NCBI GenBank assembly: GCA_031417395.1 | Contig: JANOVM010000055.1 | Span: 15,566-79,565 of the forward strand | DNA from: JADKIH01 sp031417395 | Lineage (GTDB): Bacteria; Bacteroidota; Bacteroidia; AKYH767-A; 2013-40CM-41-45 | Length of the DNA stretch: 64,000 nucleotides | Reading direction: 5' to 3' | Shown here: piece by piece, positions 8,079 to 18,400 of the stretch | Position numbering within the stretch: the first letter of the stretch is position 1 | Layout: every line of letters begins with the position of its first letter | Program-made: the position numbers and the translations under genes | Notes under the pieces: model-generated | What the model saw: only the letters and a program-made list of their open reading frames with translations | The model's database searches: none | Told to the model about the DNA's origin: nothing

Positions 8079-8234
8079 ATGAAAAGAACGTTCCAACCCT
8101 CAACCCGAAAAAGAAGAAATAAGCACGGATTTCGTGAGAGAATGAAAACAGCCAATGGCCGCCGTGTAATTGCTGCGCGCAGAAAAAGAGGGCGTAAAAA
8201 ACTTACTGTTTCCAGCGAAAAAAACAATAAATAA
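8079..8234 (+). CDS. rpmH: 50S ribosomal protein L34
   Basis: 51 residues beginning MKRTFQPSTRKRRNKHGFRE, followed by RMKTANGRRVIAARRKRGR, the near-invariant L34 sequence. The C-terminus has a short KKLTVSSEKNNK extension. L34 is a small basic protein of the large ribosomal subunit that binds 23S rRNA. In many bacteria it adjoins dnaA and rnpA; here it stands alone after rsmG, with its own promoter and terminator. It ends 3 bases before the stop codon of the convergent hydrolase gene. Confidence 0.97.
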   Translation: MKRTFQPSTRKRRNKHGFRERMKTANGRRVIAARRKRGRKKLTVSSEKNNK

Positions 8235-8237
8235 TTT

Positions 8238-9098
8238 CTATTTTACGATATTAACGATGCCGTTACTTTCGGCATCGTTTTTTTTTGCCTTTAACTTTTT
8301 AGCAATTTCTAAAAAAGTTTTTTCAGTTATCATTTTATGTCCTGTTTCCAGAATATCAACCGATACGTATTTTTCCATTCCTTTTTGAAACTTCAGTCCT
8401 ATTGATGCAGGGATTATTGAATCGTACTTTCCGAAAAATAAATGAATGTTAATGTTGAAACTTCTTATTGTTTTTTCCAGATCAGCTTTACGGGAAACTA
8501 TTTTGCGGAGGATCATCCAGACCAGATAAACTTTTTGCCTTTTTGAAATTGAATCAAAATTTCCTTTTGCAAAATGATATTTTTTTTCAGAGACAAGACC
8601 AATTTTTTTTATCCAGTCGGCTAAAAGAAAAAACAAGGATGGATTATTAACGACATATTTTAAAAGTTTTTTTCCAATAAGTGTTTGTGTCAGAAATTTA
8701 TAGAAAATGGATATTTGTATACCATCGGGGGCGATAAGAATGATGTCATCTATTTTATCAGGGCATATTTCCAATATTTTCAAAGCAAGACGCCCACCAA
8801 GGCTGTACCCCAATAAGGCATATTTTTCAGCAGGGAATTTAGCCGACATTTCATTAAAAAGGTTCTTTAAATCTTCCTTTTGAAACCCTTTTTCTACCAG
8901 ATTCTTATGAGCATGACTCTCCCCATGGAAAAAAATGTTGAAAGCAATTATTTTATAATCTTCATTCAACAATTCACCTAACTTCTTAAAGTCTACGGCA
9001 TGATTGTTAAAACCGTGAAAAGCGAACATTATCCTTGGTCCTTTGCCGTATTCAAAGTATTCAATGGCATAGTCAGTATGAAAGATAATTCCCTGCAT
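8238..9098 (-). CDS. Alpha/beta-hydrolase fold protein
   Basis: 286 residues. The fold is visible from the oxyanion-hole region MFAFHGFNNH (about 24-33), FHGES (58-62), the nucleophile elbow LLGYSLGG with Ser99, the acid in FFGKYDSIIP, and the catalytic His in LETGHKM. No signal peptide, so it is cytoplasmic. Middle residues carry a lid domain rich in Phe, Lys and Ile. The substrate cannot be read; esterase, thioesterase or C-C hydrolase are all possible. The last codons (AESNGIVNIVK) coincide with the terminator hairpin of the convergent rpmH gene. Confidence 0.85.
   Translation of the reverse strand: MQGIIFHTDYAIEYFEYGKGPRIMFAFHGFNNHAVDFKKLGELLNEDYKIIAFNIFFHGESHAHKNLVEKGFQKEDLKNLFNEMSAKFPAEKYALLGYSLGGRLALKILEICPDKIDDIILIAPDGIQISIFYKFLTQTLIGKKLLKYVVNNPSLFFLLADWIKKIGLVSEKKYHFAKGNFDSISKRQKVYLVWMILRKIVSRKADLEKTIRSFNINIHLFFGKYDSIIPASIGLKFQKGMEKYVSVDILETGHKMITEKTFLEIAKKLKAKKNDAESNGIVNIVK
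8253..8286 (+). terminator. Terminator of rpmH, embedded in the convergent hydrolase gene
   Basis: AACGATGCCG (8253-8262) pairs perfectly with CGGCATCGTT (8270-8279), loop TTACTTT, followed by a run of T to 8286. It sits inside the coding end of the minus-strand hydrolase gene, so its stem also encodes hydrolase residues. Confidence 0.85.
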
Positions 9099-9219
9099 TT
9101 TCCAAAGATAATTTCTATTTCTAAATCAATCAGATTTCAAGGGGAATAAGTAATTTAGCCGGCAATATCCCAAAGAAACATTCATTTTTACCCTTCTTTT
9201 ATTCTAAAAATCAATCCCA

Positions 9220-12033
9220 ATGCGCGATACTTCAATCAAATCCGTACTTATTATTGGAAGCGGTCCAATTGTCATTGGTCAGGCCTGTGAATTTGATTAT
9301 GCCGGCTCTCAGGCTGCCCGTTCTTTGCGTGAAGAAGGTATTGAAGTGACTTTAATTAATTCAAATCCGGCCACTATTATGACGGATGCAGTAACGGCTG
9401 ATCATATATACCTTAAGCCGCTTATAAAAAAATCCATTATTGAAATATTGCAGCAACATAAGATAGATGCTGTATTACCAACGATGGGAGGACAAACTGC
9501 ATTGAACCTTGCAATTGAATGTCAGAAGGCAGGTATATGGGATAGATTTGGAGTAAAAATTATTGGAGTTGACATTGCTGCCATAAATATGACGGAAGAC
9601 CGAGAAAAATTTCGCCTCCGCATGCTTCAATTGGGAGCAGGAGTCTGTAAAGGCAGAACAGCATCTTCTTTTCTGGAAGGAAAAGAGATTGCTCAGGAGA
9701 TTGGTTTCCCCCTTGTTATTCGTCCCTCATTTACGCTGGGAGGAACGGGTGGAGGATTTGTAAATAACAGAGAAGAATTTGATGCTGCTTTAAATCGTGG
9801 TCTTCATGCATCACCCACACACGAAGTGCTCATTGAAAAGTCAATAATGGGTTGGAAGGAATTCGAGCTTGAATTATTGCGCGATTCATCCGGTAACGTC
9901 ATTATCATTTGTTCGATAGAGAATTTCGATCCAATGGGAATTCATACCGGTGATTCAATTACAGTAGCTCCCGCAATGACTCTTTCAGATGTAACATACC
10001 AGCGTATGCGTGACCTTGCCATTAAATGCATGAATGGTATTGGCAACTTTGCAGGCGGCTGTAATATCCAGTTTTCTGTAAACCCTGATAATGAAGAAGA
10101 AATTATTGTTATTGAAATAAATCCTCGTGTTTCCCGCTCATCGGCTTTGGCTTCAAAGGCAACAGGCTATCCTATTGCAAAGATTGCATCGAAGCTCGCC
10201 ATTGGTTACAGACTTGACGAACTAAATAATGAAATCACTAAAAGCACTTCAGCCTTTTTTGAACCGTCGCTGGATTATGTTATTGTAAAAGTTCCCCGAT
10301 GGAATTTTGATAAGTTTAAAGGTACAGACAGACACCTCGGACTGCAAATGAAATCCGTTGGCGAGGCTATGGGCATTGGACGCAGCTTTCAGGAAGCCCT
10401 TCAAAAAGCATGTCAGTCGCTGGAAATTAAACGAAATGGTTTAGGAGCCGACGGCCGCGAACTGCACGATCAGGATGAAATACTTGATAGTTTAGAGCGA
10501 CCTCGGTGGAACAGATTGTTTCATATTTACGATGCTTTCAAAATTGGAATTCCGTTTAATACGATTCACAAATTGACGCGCATTGACCCTTGGTTTTTAA
10601 GACAAATTGAAGAGTTGATACAACTCGAAAAGGAAATAGAAAAATACAATGTCGATTCTATACCTCGTGAACTTTTAATGGAAGCAAAAAAGAAAGGGTA
10701 TGCTGACCGACAGATTGCTCACTTGTTGCGCTGTCTGGAAAGTCAGGTTTTTAAGAAGCGAAAAGAAATGGACATTAAGCGCGTGTGGAAATTGGTAGAT
10801 ACATGTGCGGCTGAGTTTGAAGCGAAGACTCCATACTATTACTCCACCTTCGACGAAGAAAATGAAAGCATTAGTTCCGGAAAAAAGAAAATAGTTATTC
10901 TGGGTTCAGGGCCAAATCGAATAGGGCAGGGCATTGAATTTGATTATAGCTGTGTGCACGGTGTGCTGGCAGCAAAAGAATGCGGTTACGAGACTATCAT
11001 GATTAATTGCAATCCCGAAACAGTAAGTACCGATTTCGATATTTCCGATAAGCTCTATTTCGAACCTGTTTTTTGGGAACACATTTATGAAATAATCGAG
11101 CATGAAAAACCGGAAGGTGTAATTGTACAATTGGGCGGACAAACAGCTCTGAAGCTGGCAGAGAAGTTAAACAAGTACGGAATTAAAATAATCGGCACTT
11201 CTTTTTCTTCACTTGATCTTGCAGAAGACCGCGGCCGTTTCTCAAACTTGCTTCGTGATTTGAATATTACTTATCCCAAGTTTGGTGTAGTTGAGAATGC
11301 CGATCAATGTGTGGAACTTTCACGCGAATTGGGTTTTCCGCTTCTGGTCAGGCCGTCCTATGTTTTGGGCGGTCAAAGCATGAAGATTGTAATCAATGAA
11401 AGTGAATTGGAGACTCATGTAATTAAAATTCTTCAGGACATTCCGGATAATAAAATACTGCTTGATAATTTTCTGGAGAAAGCGATAGAAGCAGAAGCGG
11501 ATGCAATATGCGACGGTGAACAAGCTTACATCATTGGAATTATGGAACACATAGAACCTGCAGGTATTCATAGCGGCGACAGCAATGCTGTGCTACCTCC
11601 ATTTGATCTTAGCGACAACGTCATCAATCAGATTAAGGAAATTACTCACAGAATTGCAGTAGCTATGAAGGTTGTTGGACTTATCAATGTACAATTTGCC
11701 ATAAAAAATGAAATTGTTTATGTTATTGAAGCCAATCCCCGTGCTTCCCGCACCGTTCCATTTATTGCTAAAGCATACGATGAGCCTTATGTAAATTATG
11801 CAACAAAGGTTATGTTGGGTGTAAATAAAGTTAAAGATTTTAAATTTAGTCCTAAGCAAGAGGGTTATGCCATCAAGGTTCCTGTATTTTCTTTCGATAA
11901 ATTTTTAGACGTTAACAAAGAGCTCGGACCTGAAATGAAATCAACAGGCGAAGCAATATACTTTATAAAGGATTTGGATGATGAGTTTTTTCAGAAAATT
12001 TATGGAGAACGAAATTTGTATTTATCAAGATAA
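9220..12033 (+). CDS. carB: Carbamoyl-phosphate synthase large subunit lacking the allosteric domain
   Basis: 937 residues. It makes carbamoyl phosphate from bicarbonate, ammonia (from CarA) and two ATP for pyrimidine and arginine synthesis. Two ATP-grasp halves are clear. The first has VLIIGSGPIVIGQACEFDYAG, MGGQTALN, LVIRPSFTLGGTGGG and EINPRVSRSSALASKATGYP. The second has VILGSGPNRIGQGIEFDYSC, QLGGQTALKLA, LLVRPSYVLGGQSM and EANPRASRTVPFIAKA. The protein ends about 20 residues after the second half (EAIYFIKDLDDEF). The roughly 135-residue MGS-like regulatory domain that binds UMP, IMP or ornithine in E. coli (about 1073 residues) is absent. No frameshifted remainder is visible downstream. 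carA is not in the window. Confidence 0.95.
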   Translation: MRDTSIKSVLIIGSGPIVIGQACEFDYAGSQAARSLREEGIEVTLINSNPATIMTDAVTADHIYLKPLIKKSIIEILQQHKIDAVLPTMGGQTALNLAIECQKAGIWDRFGVKIIGVDIAAINMTEDREKFRLRMLQLGAGVCKGRTASSFLEGKEIAQEIGFPLVIRPSFTLGGTGGGFVNNREEFDAALNRGLHASPTHEVLIEKSIMGWKEFELELLRDSSGNVIIICSIENFDPMGIHTGDSITVAPAMTLSDVTYQRMRDLAIKCMNGIGNFAGGCNIQFSVNPDNEEEIIVIEINPRVSRSSALASKATGYPIAKIASKLAIGYRLDELNNEITKSTSAFFEPSLDYVIVKVPRWNFDKFKGTDRHLGLQMKSVGEAMGIGRSFQEALQKACQSLEIKRNGLGADGRELHDQDEILDSLERPRWNRLFHIYDAFKIGIPFNTIHKLTRIDPWFLRQIEELIQLEKEIEKYNVDSIPRELLMEAKKKGYADRQIAHLLRCLESQVFKKRKEMDIKRVWKLVDTCAAEFEAKTPYYYSTFDEENESISSGKKKIVILGSGPNRIGQGIEFDYSCVHGVLAAKECGYETIMINCNPETVSTDFDISDKLYFEPVFWEHIYEIIEHEKPEGVIVQLGGQTALKLAEKLNKYGIKIIGTSFSSLDLAEDRGRFSNLLRDLNITYPKFGVVENADQCVELSRELGFPLLVRPSYVLGGQSMKIVINESELETHVIKILQDIPDNKILLDNFLEKAIEAEADAICDGEQAYIIGIMEHIEPAGIHSGDSNAVLPPFDLSDNVINQIKEITHRIAVAMKVVGLINVQFAIKNEIVYVIEANPRASRTVPFIAKAYDEPYVNYATKVMLGVNKVKDFKFSPKQEGYAIKVPVFSFDKFLDVNKELGPEMKSTGEAIYFIKDLDDEFFQKIYGERNLYLSR

Positions 12034-12082
12034 AGAAGAAGCAAGCTACAGTAGGTTTACAACCCATTTTATTTTCAACATT

Positions 12083-12628
12083 TTAATTTTTTTTTGATAG
12101 TCTGAATCCAATTTTTTTTCGTGGTATTCTTTTTTCTTTTTTCTTCTGCAATTCATCAAGGTATTTAAAAACAAGTTCAATATTGTTTTTATGAACATCA
12201 ATTTTTTTCTTAATTTTTTCGATTTCAAGTCTAAGTTCTGTATTGTCAGCGAGTAATTTTCGAATCTTCGTGAATGTTCTGACAATTTGAATATTTACTT
12301 GAATAGCTTTATCGCTATTTAAAACACTTGCCAGCATAACAGCCCCATATTCAGTGAATACATAGGGTAATACTTTTGAGAATTTCAATTTAGCTAAGTG
12401 GGGAAACTGGGCAATTATTAATTCTTTTTCTTCAGAAGTAATCCTGAATATGAAGTCGTCGGGAAATCGTTTTAAATTCCTTTTAACTTGTTCGTTTAAT
12501 CGCTTGGTAGAGATGCCGTACAATCCTGCAAGATCACTATCAATCATAACTTTTTTGTCCCGAAGTACCATAATTTTACTCAAAATAATTTCGTCCGGTA
12601 TCAATGCCTTCGAATTTTTTGCTTTCAT
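12083..12628 (-). CDS. ORF6N-domain (KilA-N-related) DNA-binding protein
   Basis: 181 residues from the ATG at 12628 (MKAKNSKALIPDEIILSKI). The frame continues to a TTG at 12655, but that codon lies inside a palindrome, so the ATG is preferred. The N-terminal 110 residues are an ORF6N domain: MVLRDKKVMIDSDLAGLYGI, RLNEQVKRNLKRFPDDFIFRI, VFTEYGAVMLASVLNSDKAIQ. The C-terminal 70 residues are a lysine-rich coiled coil. ORF6N domains are found in phage antirepressor-like proteins and in many stand-alone chromosomal copies of unknown role. It is convergent with carB, 49 bases after its stop. A perfect 27-base palindrome ends 15 bases before the start codon, suggesting autoregulation. A broken copy lies at 4114-4212. 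Confidence 0.85.
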   Translation of the reverse strand: MKAKNSKALIPDEIILSKIMVLRDKKVMIDSDLAGLYGISTKRLNEQVKRNLKRFPDDFIFRITSEEKELIIAQFPHLAKLKFSKVLPYVFTEYGAVMLASVLNSDKAIQVNIQIVRTFTKIRKLLADNTELRLEIEKIKKKIDVHKNNIELVFKYLDELQKKKEKRIPRKKIGFRLSKKN

Positions 12629-12642
12629 TTTTTTGCTTTTCA

Positions 12643-12669
12643 GAGGTGGTCGCAATTTGCGACCACCTC
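12643..12669. repeat. Perfect 27-base palindrome in the leader of the ORF6N gene
   Basis: GAGGTGGTCGCAA (12643-12655), central T, TTGCGACCACCTC (12657-12669): 13-base arms without mismatch. It is 14 bases upstream of the ORF6N ATG on the minus strand. No T-run follows in either direction, so it is not a terminator. The core matches the palindrome beside the ORF6N remnant (4053-4095). The flanks differ (GAGGTGGT versus TCTATAAAATGGAGG), yet both are self-complementary, which argues for selection on the structure itself. Confidence 0.85.
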
Positions 12670-12939
12670 ATTTGTTGGATAGTAATAACCTTCCTGATTT
12701 GTTTTTTCAAATACTAAATTGTTGACATAGAGAATAGGGAAACAGAGCGGTAAATTTCCGAAATTCATTTTCAGTTTAAAAACTGTTTACTAAGTATATT
12801 ATATTAGAATAATAAGGAATTAACTTTATCAGACTGTTTATTTTCACAGCAGGTATTTTCCTATAATTGTGGATTATTGTAAGATTTTCAGAAGGCAATC
12901 TTCAATATTTCCTTTATATTCGCACCTGATAAAAAAGAC

Positions 12940-15426
12940 ATGAAAAAATACCTCCCACATCTTATTGCTGTTGCAGCATTTGTTGTTATTACGATGATTT
13001 ATTTTTCGCCATTGTTTAATGGAAAGGAACTTCGTCAGAGTGATATAAACAACTGGAAAGGAATGTCAAAAGAAATCATGGATTTCAAGGAAAAATCCGG
13101 TGAAGATACGTATTGGACGAATTCAATGTTTGGAGGAATGCCCGGCTATCAAATTGCAGCGGTTTATTCCGCCAATCTGATTCAATATATTGATAAAGTT
13201 ATTACACTTGGTTTGCCTGCTCCGGCCAATTATTTATTTCTCTTTATGATTGGCTTTTATTTTTTACTAATTACCTTGAAAGTAGACAATAAGATTGCAA
13301 TAGTAGGTTCAATAGCTTTTGCTTTTAATTGTTACTTTTTGATTGCAATTGAGGCAGGGCATAACACTAAAGCACATGCCATAGGTTATATGGCTCCTGT
13401 AGTTGCCGGCATCATTTTATCTTATCGGGGGAAGTATTTACTGGGTGCAGCCATTACATCACTTTTTCTCGCTCTCGAACTATATGCTAATCACCTTCAA
13501 ATAACATACTATCTGATGCTTACGGTGATTATTTTTGTTGTTTTGGAATTTGTTCGCTCGTATAAGGAGAAAAAAATTACCGGTTTTATTAAAAGTACTG
13601 CTTTCCTTGGCATTGGAGCAGCATTAGCTGTGCTTTCTTCTCTAACCAATCTATGGGCTACACAGGAATATGGAAAATATTCTACACGCGGTCCTTCTGA
13701 ACTCACTTCCAATAAGGAAAATCAAACTACGGGACTTGACAGAGATTATATTACGGATTGGAGTTATGGAATTGGTGAAACAATTACATTATTCATACCT
13801 GATTTTAAAGGAGGCGCCAGTGAACCGATTTCTAAAAACAACAAGGATGCTTTGAAAGATGTCGATCCTAATTTCAAACAATATGTTGGCAGCTTCGGTT
13901 CGTATTTTGGTGATCAGCCATTTACTCTTGGACCGTATTATATCGGAGCAATCATTATTTTGCTTTTTGTGATTGGTGCTTTTGTTGTTGAAGGGCCAAT
14001 TAAATGGTGGCTGCTTTCCGCCACAGCACTTTCTATTCTCCTTAGCTGGGGAAAAAACTTCATGAGTTTTACAAACCTCTTTTTGGATTTTGTTCCCGGT
14101 TACGATAAGTTCAGAGCAGTAGCTATGATATTGGTAATTGCTGCTTTTGCAGTACCGTTGCTCGCAATTATAGCAGTTAACAAAATGGTTACTGAAAAAG
14201 ATTTTTTTAAAAAATATAAAAAGAAACTTATTTATTCTTCAGGAAGTGTTTTAGGTATCGCTTTCCTGATTACGATAGCGCCCGGAATGTTTACTAGTTT
14301 TTATACTTCAAATGAATACGACCAGGTAGCTCAATCAGTGAAAGGACAGCAAAACTCGCAGGAACTGCTGGATAGTTTTTTTAGTTCTGTTAGTTCAGCA
14401 CGGGAACATATTGTTAAGTCTGATGCTTTGCGAACGTTGATGCTTTTGCTGTTTACCTCTGCTTTAATCTGGACATTTCTTAAATTCAGATATAAAAAGG
14501 AGTTTTTTATTTTTGCATTACTTGCACTCATTCTTATTGATCTTGCTCCTGTTGGGCGCCGCTATCTGCAAGAAGATGATTTCGTTAAGAAATCAGCAAA
14601 TGCCATACCCTACCCAATGACACAGGCTGATCAATATATATTACAGGACACTTCCTCAAGTTATCGCGTATTAAATATTGCTGTCAATACATTTAACGAT
14701 GCAAGTACTTCTTACTATCATCAATCAATTGGTGGATACCATGGTGCTAAGTTAAAACGATATAAAGAAGTTATTGATTCCAGCCTGACTGAGGAGCTTG
14801 CTGTATTAAGAATGGTAATGCAAAAACCTGATTCTTCCAACGAAGGAATTATTTATAGTCAGCCGGTAATAAACATGATGAATACGAAATACATCGTTTA
14901 CAATGGTGATGCTCCTCCTTTACTTAACAGAGGAGCTCTGGGGAATGCCTGGTTTGTTAATAGTGTGAAAATGGTTCCGAATGCTGATGTGGAAATTGTT
15001 GCAATTAAAAATTTTGATCCTAAGTCAACAGCTTTTGTTGATCAAAAATTCGAGGATAAACTAAAAGGATTTAATATACAAGGTCCTGATTCCGCTTCTT
15101 CTATAGTACTTACGAAATATAAACCTAACCATCTTACCTATCAAGCTTCGGTAACTGCAGAACAATTGGCTGTTTTTTCTGAAATATATTATGATAAAGG
15201 TTGGAATGCTTACGTTGACGGAAAGCCGGCTGATTATTTTAGGGCTAACTATATTTTACGGGCGATGAGAGTTCCTCAGGGTAATCATACAATTGAATTC
15301 AAGTTTGAACCCAAAGTAATTACTACAGGTGAAAAAGTATCGTTTGCAGGGTCGTTATTAATAATACTGTTTGTGGCATTTGCAGTCTGGTCTGATCTAA
15401 AAAAGAAACCGGAAAGTGCAGGTTAA
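12940..15426 (+). CDS. YfhO-family polytopic membrane protein
   Basis: 828 residues. An N-terminal membrane segment (HLIAVAAFVVITMIYFSPLF) is followed by a soluble loop with YWTNSMFGGMPGYQ, about ten further membrane helices to about residue 540, and a C-terminal extracytoplasmic domain. That domain contains YRVLNI, NMMNTKYIVYNGD, ALGNAWFV and YYDKGWNAYVDGKP, the strongly conserved YfhO (PF09586) signatures, and a final membrane helix. The family belongs to the GT-C-like membrane glycosyltransferases; in Firmicutes YfhO-type enzymes glycosylate lipoteichoic acid. In Bacteroidota the substrate is unknown. A TATATTCG element (12915-12922) 17 bases upstream resembles a -7 promoter box. Confidence 0.85.
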   Translation: MKKYLPHLIAVAAFVVITMIYFSPLFNGKELRQSDINNWKGMSKEIMDFKEKSGEDTYWTNSMFGGMPGYQIAAVYSANLIQYIDKVITLGLPAPANYLFLFMIGFYFLLITLKVDNKIAIVGSIAFAFNCYFLIAIEAGHNTKAHAIGYMAPVVAGIILSYRGKYLLGAAITSLFLALELYANHLQITYYLMLTVIIFVVLEFVRSYKEKKITGFIKSTAFLGIGAALAVLSSLTNLWATQEYGKYSTRGPSELTSNKENQTTGLDRDYITDWSYGIGETITLFIPDFKGGASEPISKNNKDALKDVDPNFKQYVGSFGSYFGDQPFTLGPYYIGAIIILLFVIGAFVVEGPIKWWLLSATALSILLSWGKNFMSFTNLFLDFVPGYDKFRAVAMILVIAAFAVPLLAIIAVNKMVTEKDFFKKYKKKLIYSSGSVLGIAFLITIAPGMFTSFYTSNEYDQVAQSVKGQQNSQELLDSFFSSVSSAREHIVKSDALRTLMLLLFTSALIWTFLKFRYKKEFFIFALLALILIDLAPVGRRYLQEDDFVKKSANAIPYPMTQADQYILQDTSSSYRVLNIAVNTFNDASTSYYHQSIGGYHGAKLKRYKEVIDSSLTEELAVLRMVMQKPDSSNEGIIYSQPVINMMNTKYIVYNGDAPPLLNRGALGNAWFVNSVKMVPNADVEIVAIKNFDPKSTAFVDQKFEDKLKGFNIQGPDSASSIVLTKYKPNHLTYQASVTAEQLAVFSEIYYDKGWNAYVDGKPADYFRANYILRAMRVPQGNHTIEFKFEPKVITTGEKVSFAGSLLIILFVAFAVWSDLKKKPESAG

Positions 15427-15480
15427 AATAAACCATTATCAAACATTCATGTAATTTGAAAAAAAATGGAATGTAAGAAG

Positions 15481-18400
15481 CTATAATAACACTAATATAG
15501 TTCCTTGCCTGAATTCGCCGTTTGCATTTATTATATAGGAATATAATCCTGCAGGAACCGCTTCACCTTGAAATTTTCCATTCCATGACTCTGAGAGATT
15601 GTTCGTTTCGAAAATCATTTTTCCCCAGCGATTATAAATTGCCAAATGAGTCTCACTGCAATTGCTGAAACCGAATATTCGAAACCTGTCATTTATTCCA
15701 TCGTCATTAGGCGTGAAAGTATTGGGAATATACAAATGATTGACCGGTAATTCAGGCGCACTTAGTTTTAAAATTGTACTGTCTGCACAGATGACTCCCG
15801 AGTTAGTAATCAATTGAACTCTATATCCTCCCTCTATCCAATAAATATGTTGAGGATTTAATGAATCTGAAAATGTTTGATCTCCAAAGCTCCAGGAATA
15901 TGTTTGTGCATAGGAGGATGCCGGATTGAAGCTGAACACACCTGTGCAAGAATCGCCGTTGTAGGTAAATGCTGAAGTAGCAAATTGGGCTATAGTTATT
16001 TTCTTTTCTATGCTATCGCGACAACCGGAATTTTCTGTAATTAACTTTACGGAGTAATTGCCCGTCGAAGAATAAGTATGTATGGGATTAGTTACATTCG
16101 AAGAGTTACCATCTCCAAATTGCCAGAAATTTTTAATTCCGTTAATCGATAAATTTTTAAATTCTTTATCAAAAGAACAAAGCGAGTCAGTTTTGAAATT
16201 TGCACGTACCGTTTTGCTAACAGTAACATTATTCACAAATGTATCACTGCATGTGTTGTTGGATGCAATGAGTGTTACCAGGAAAGATCCATTTTCCGGA
16301 AAAGTGTAATCGGTATTTCCAATCTCACTTATTTTTTCCTGGTTAACAAACCACTTATAGGAATTTGCACCGGTTGAGGTGTTGATGAAGTGAAACTTCT
16401 TTGTGCATAATTCCTGAGTGAAATGATATGCTGCCCTTAAACCCGGTGTAGCGTCAACTATTGTGAATACGGTATCCCTGCATCCGGTAGCATCGATGCC
16501 AACTACTGAATAGAGTCCACCACTGGTTACTGTTAAAGAATCGCCTGTCATTCCCGGCAATACTTTGTGATTTCTATACCATTGTTTGGATACAATACCG
16601 TTTCCTTTTACAGTAAGGAAGGCTGAACCCCCTTCACAAATTGGTGTAGGAGTATATGCAATAGAAATTTCAGCATTAATTGGATTGATTGCTTTGATAA
16701 CTACAGAATCGGTTACTTCGCAGCCATTCGCAGAAACTTTAACGGAGTAGGTTCCCTCTGCATTAATTAAAATCGAAGGAGAAGTTAAGCCATTTGACCA
16801 TAAATAATTATTGCCCCCTGATGCTGTTAAGGTCGCAGAATTGCCGGCGCAGAAATTTAAAGCCCCTATTACCTGTATAGAAGGATGAATTGTAACTGGT
16901 GTTACAGTTATAGAAGCAGATCCTGTGCAGCCGGATACATTTGTACCTGTAACGGTATAAATCATAGGGGTAGACGGATTGGCAATGACTTGTGGACCTG
17001 TAGTGATATTTAATCCTGTGGAAGGTGACCATGAATAACTATCCGCTCCCGAAACCTGAAGTATTTGAGGAGAATTATTACATACTATTGCATTGGAAGA
17101 AACGCTCAATTGAATTCCGGCTACGGTAACAAATGAATTGTATTTTACGGTAACTGTATCTGAACATTGTTGTATTCTTAAAGTCACATCATAATTTCCT
17201 TCACTTGAATAATGATGAAGCGGTGATGATAAATTAGATGTAGTACCATCGCCAAAATCCCATAGCCACCAGGTTCCTACACAGGATTTTTCAACGAACT
17301 GATACCCCTGACAATCTGCCGTATTATAGGCTGAAAAATCAACCTTCGTAGGTAAATGTGATGTCCCGGTCGGTTCACCATCAATAATATTTGGCAATCC
17401 GGAATGCGTCGGAATAGAATCAATAAATATTGAATTCCTTGTGTATAAAATATTAGCCGGAACAGGATTATCAGGGTCAGCAATTTCACTTAAGTAGAAA
17501 GCTGAATCATTTGAGCATGCATAGATTTTACCGTTTCCGGCTAACTCAATATCAGAAAGATTTGAACTTCTTAAACTGTCAATGATTTCATTCACATTTG
17601 TATTTACGTCAATTCTTCCAAGAACTGATGGCTTGGCAGAAGTGAAGGTTTGGTAATAAACTTTTGAAGCATCGGGCGAAAATTCAGTTCCCCAAACCTT
17701 ATCTTTAGAAACATTATAAAATTTTCTATTTGAAATTGTCCCTGCTTCAAGAATAAAATCGTAGACGATTAAATCAGGGTCGTTTGGATTTGATGAAGAT
17801 GTGGATACGCAGACTTTTGTATTATCGGGAGAAACTTCAATTTCTAGTGAAGTTGAAATAGGGCCATGCATTACTATATTGTCGAGCAGAAGGGGGATAG
17901 ATATTCCCAAATCGGAAATCATTATTGAATAAAGCTGTAAGGTGTCATTGCTTAATCCCGGAATCAATAAATATCTGCAACCATTTTTCATTTGTTTAGT
18001 AATTGTCATGCCTTCGGTGAATCCACTTCCGACGAAAACATTTTTTTGTCCAACATTTCCAAGTCCTCCATTTTGTGACATATCAATTACAGAATACAAA
18101 AGTGAATCCTGCTGATAATTGCCTGTGTAATGGAAAAAAATATATTTGTTGACATCACATGTCATTTTGCAAATTGCAGATTCATAAACTGAACGATTGC
18201 CCAAAAGATTATTTCCATTTGGCATAGGATTCAAATTTCCATCTCTGATTTGAATTTTATTGTTCCCTTCAACCGCTGTTACAAAAAGTAGATTTCCGGA
18301 AGGGTCCGTCATTATATTGATGTCTTTTTCACCTCCTGCACCAAAGCCTGAAATAGTTGGTCCAACCACCGGAATTGCAGGTGAAAAATCAACAATACTT

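Noticed and set aside
12046..12285. 79-codon minus-strand frame overlapping the ORF6N gene
   Set aside because: Different frame of the ORF6N coding region; low-complexity lysine-rich sequence.
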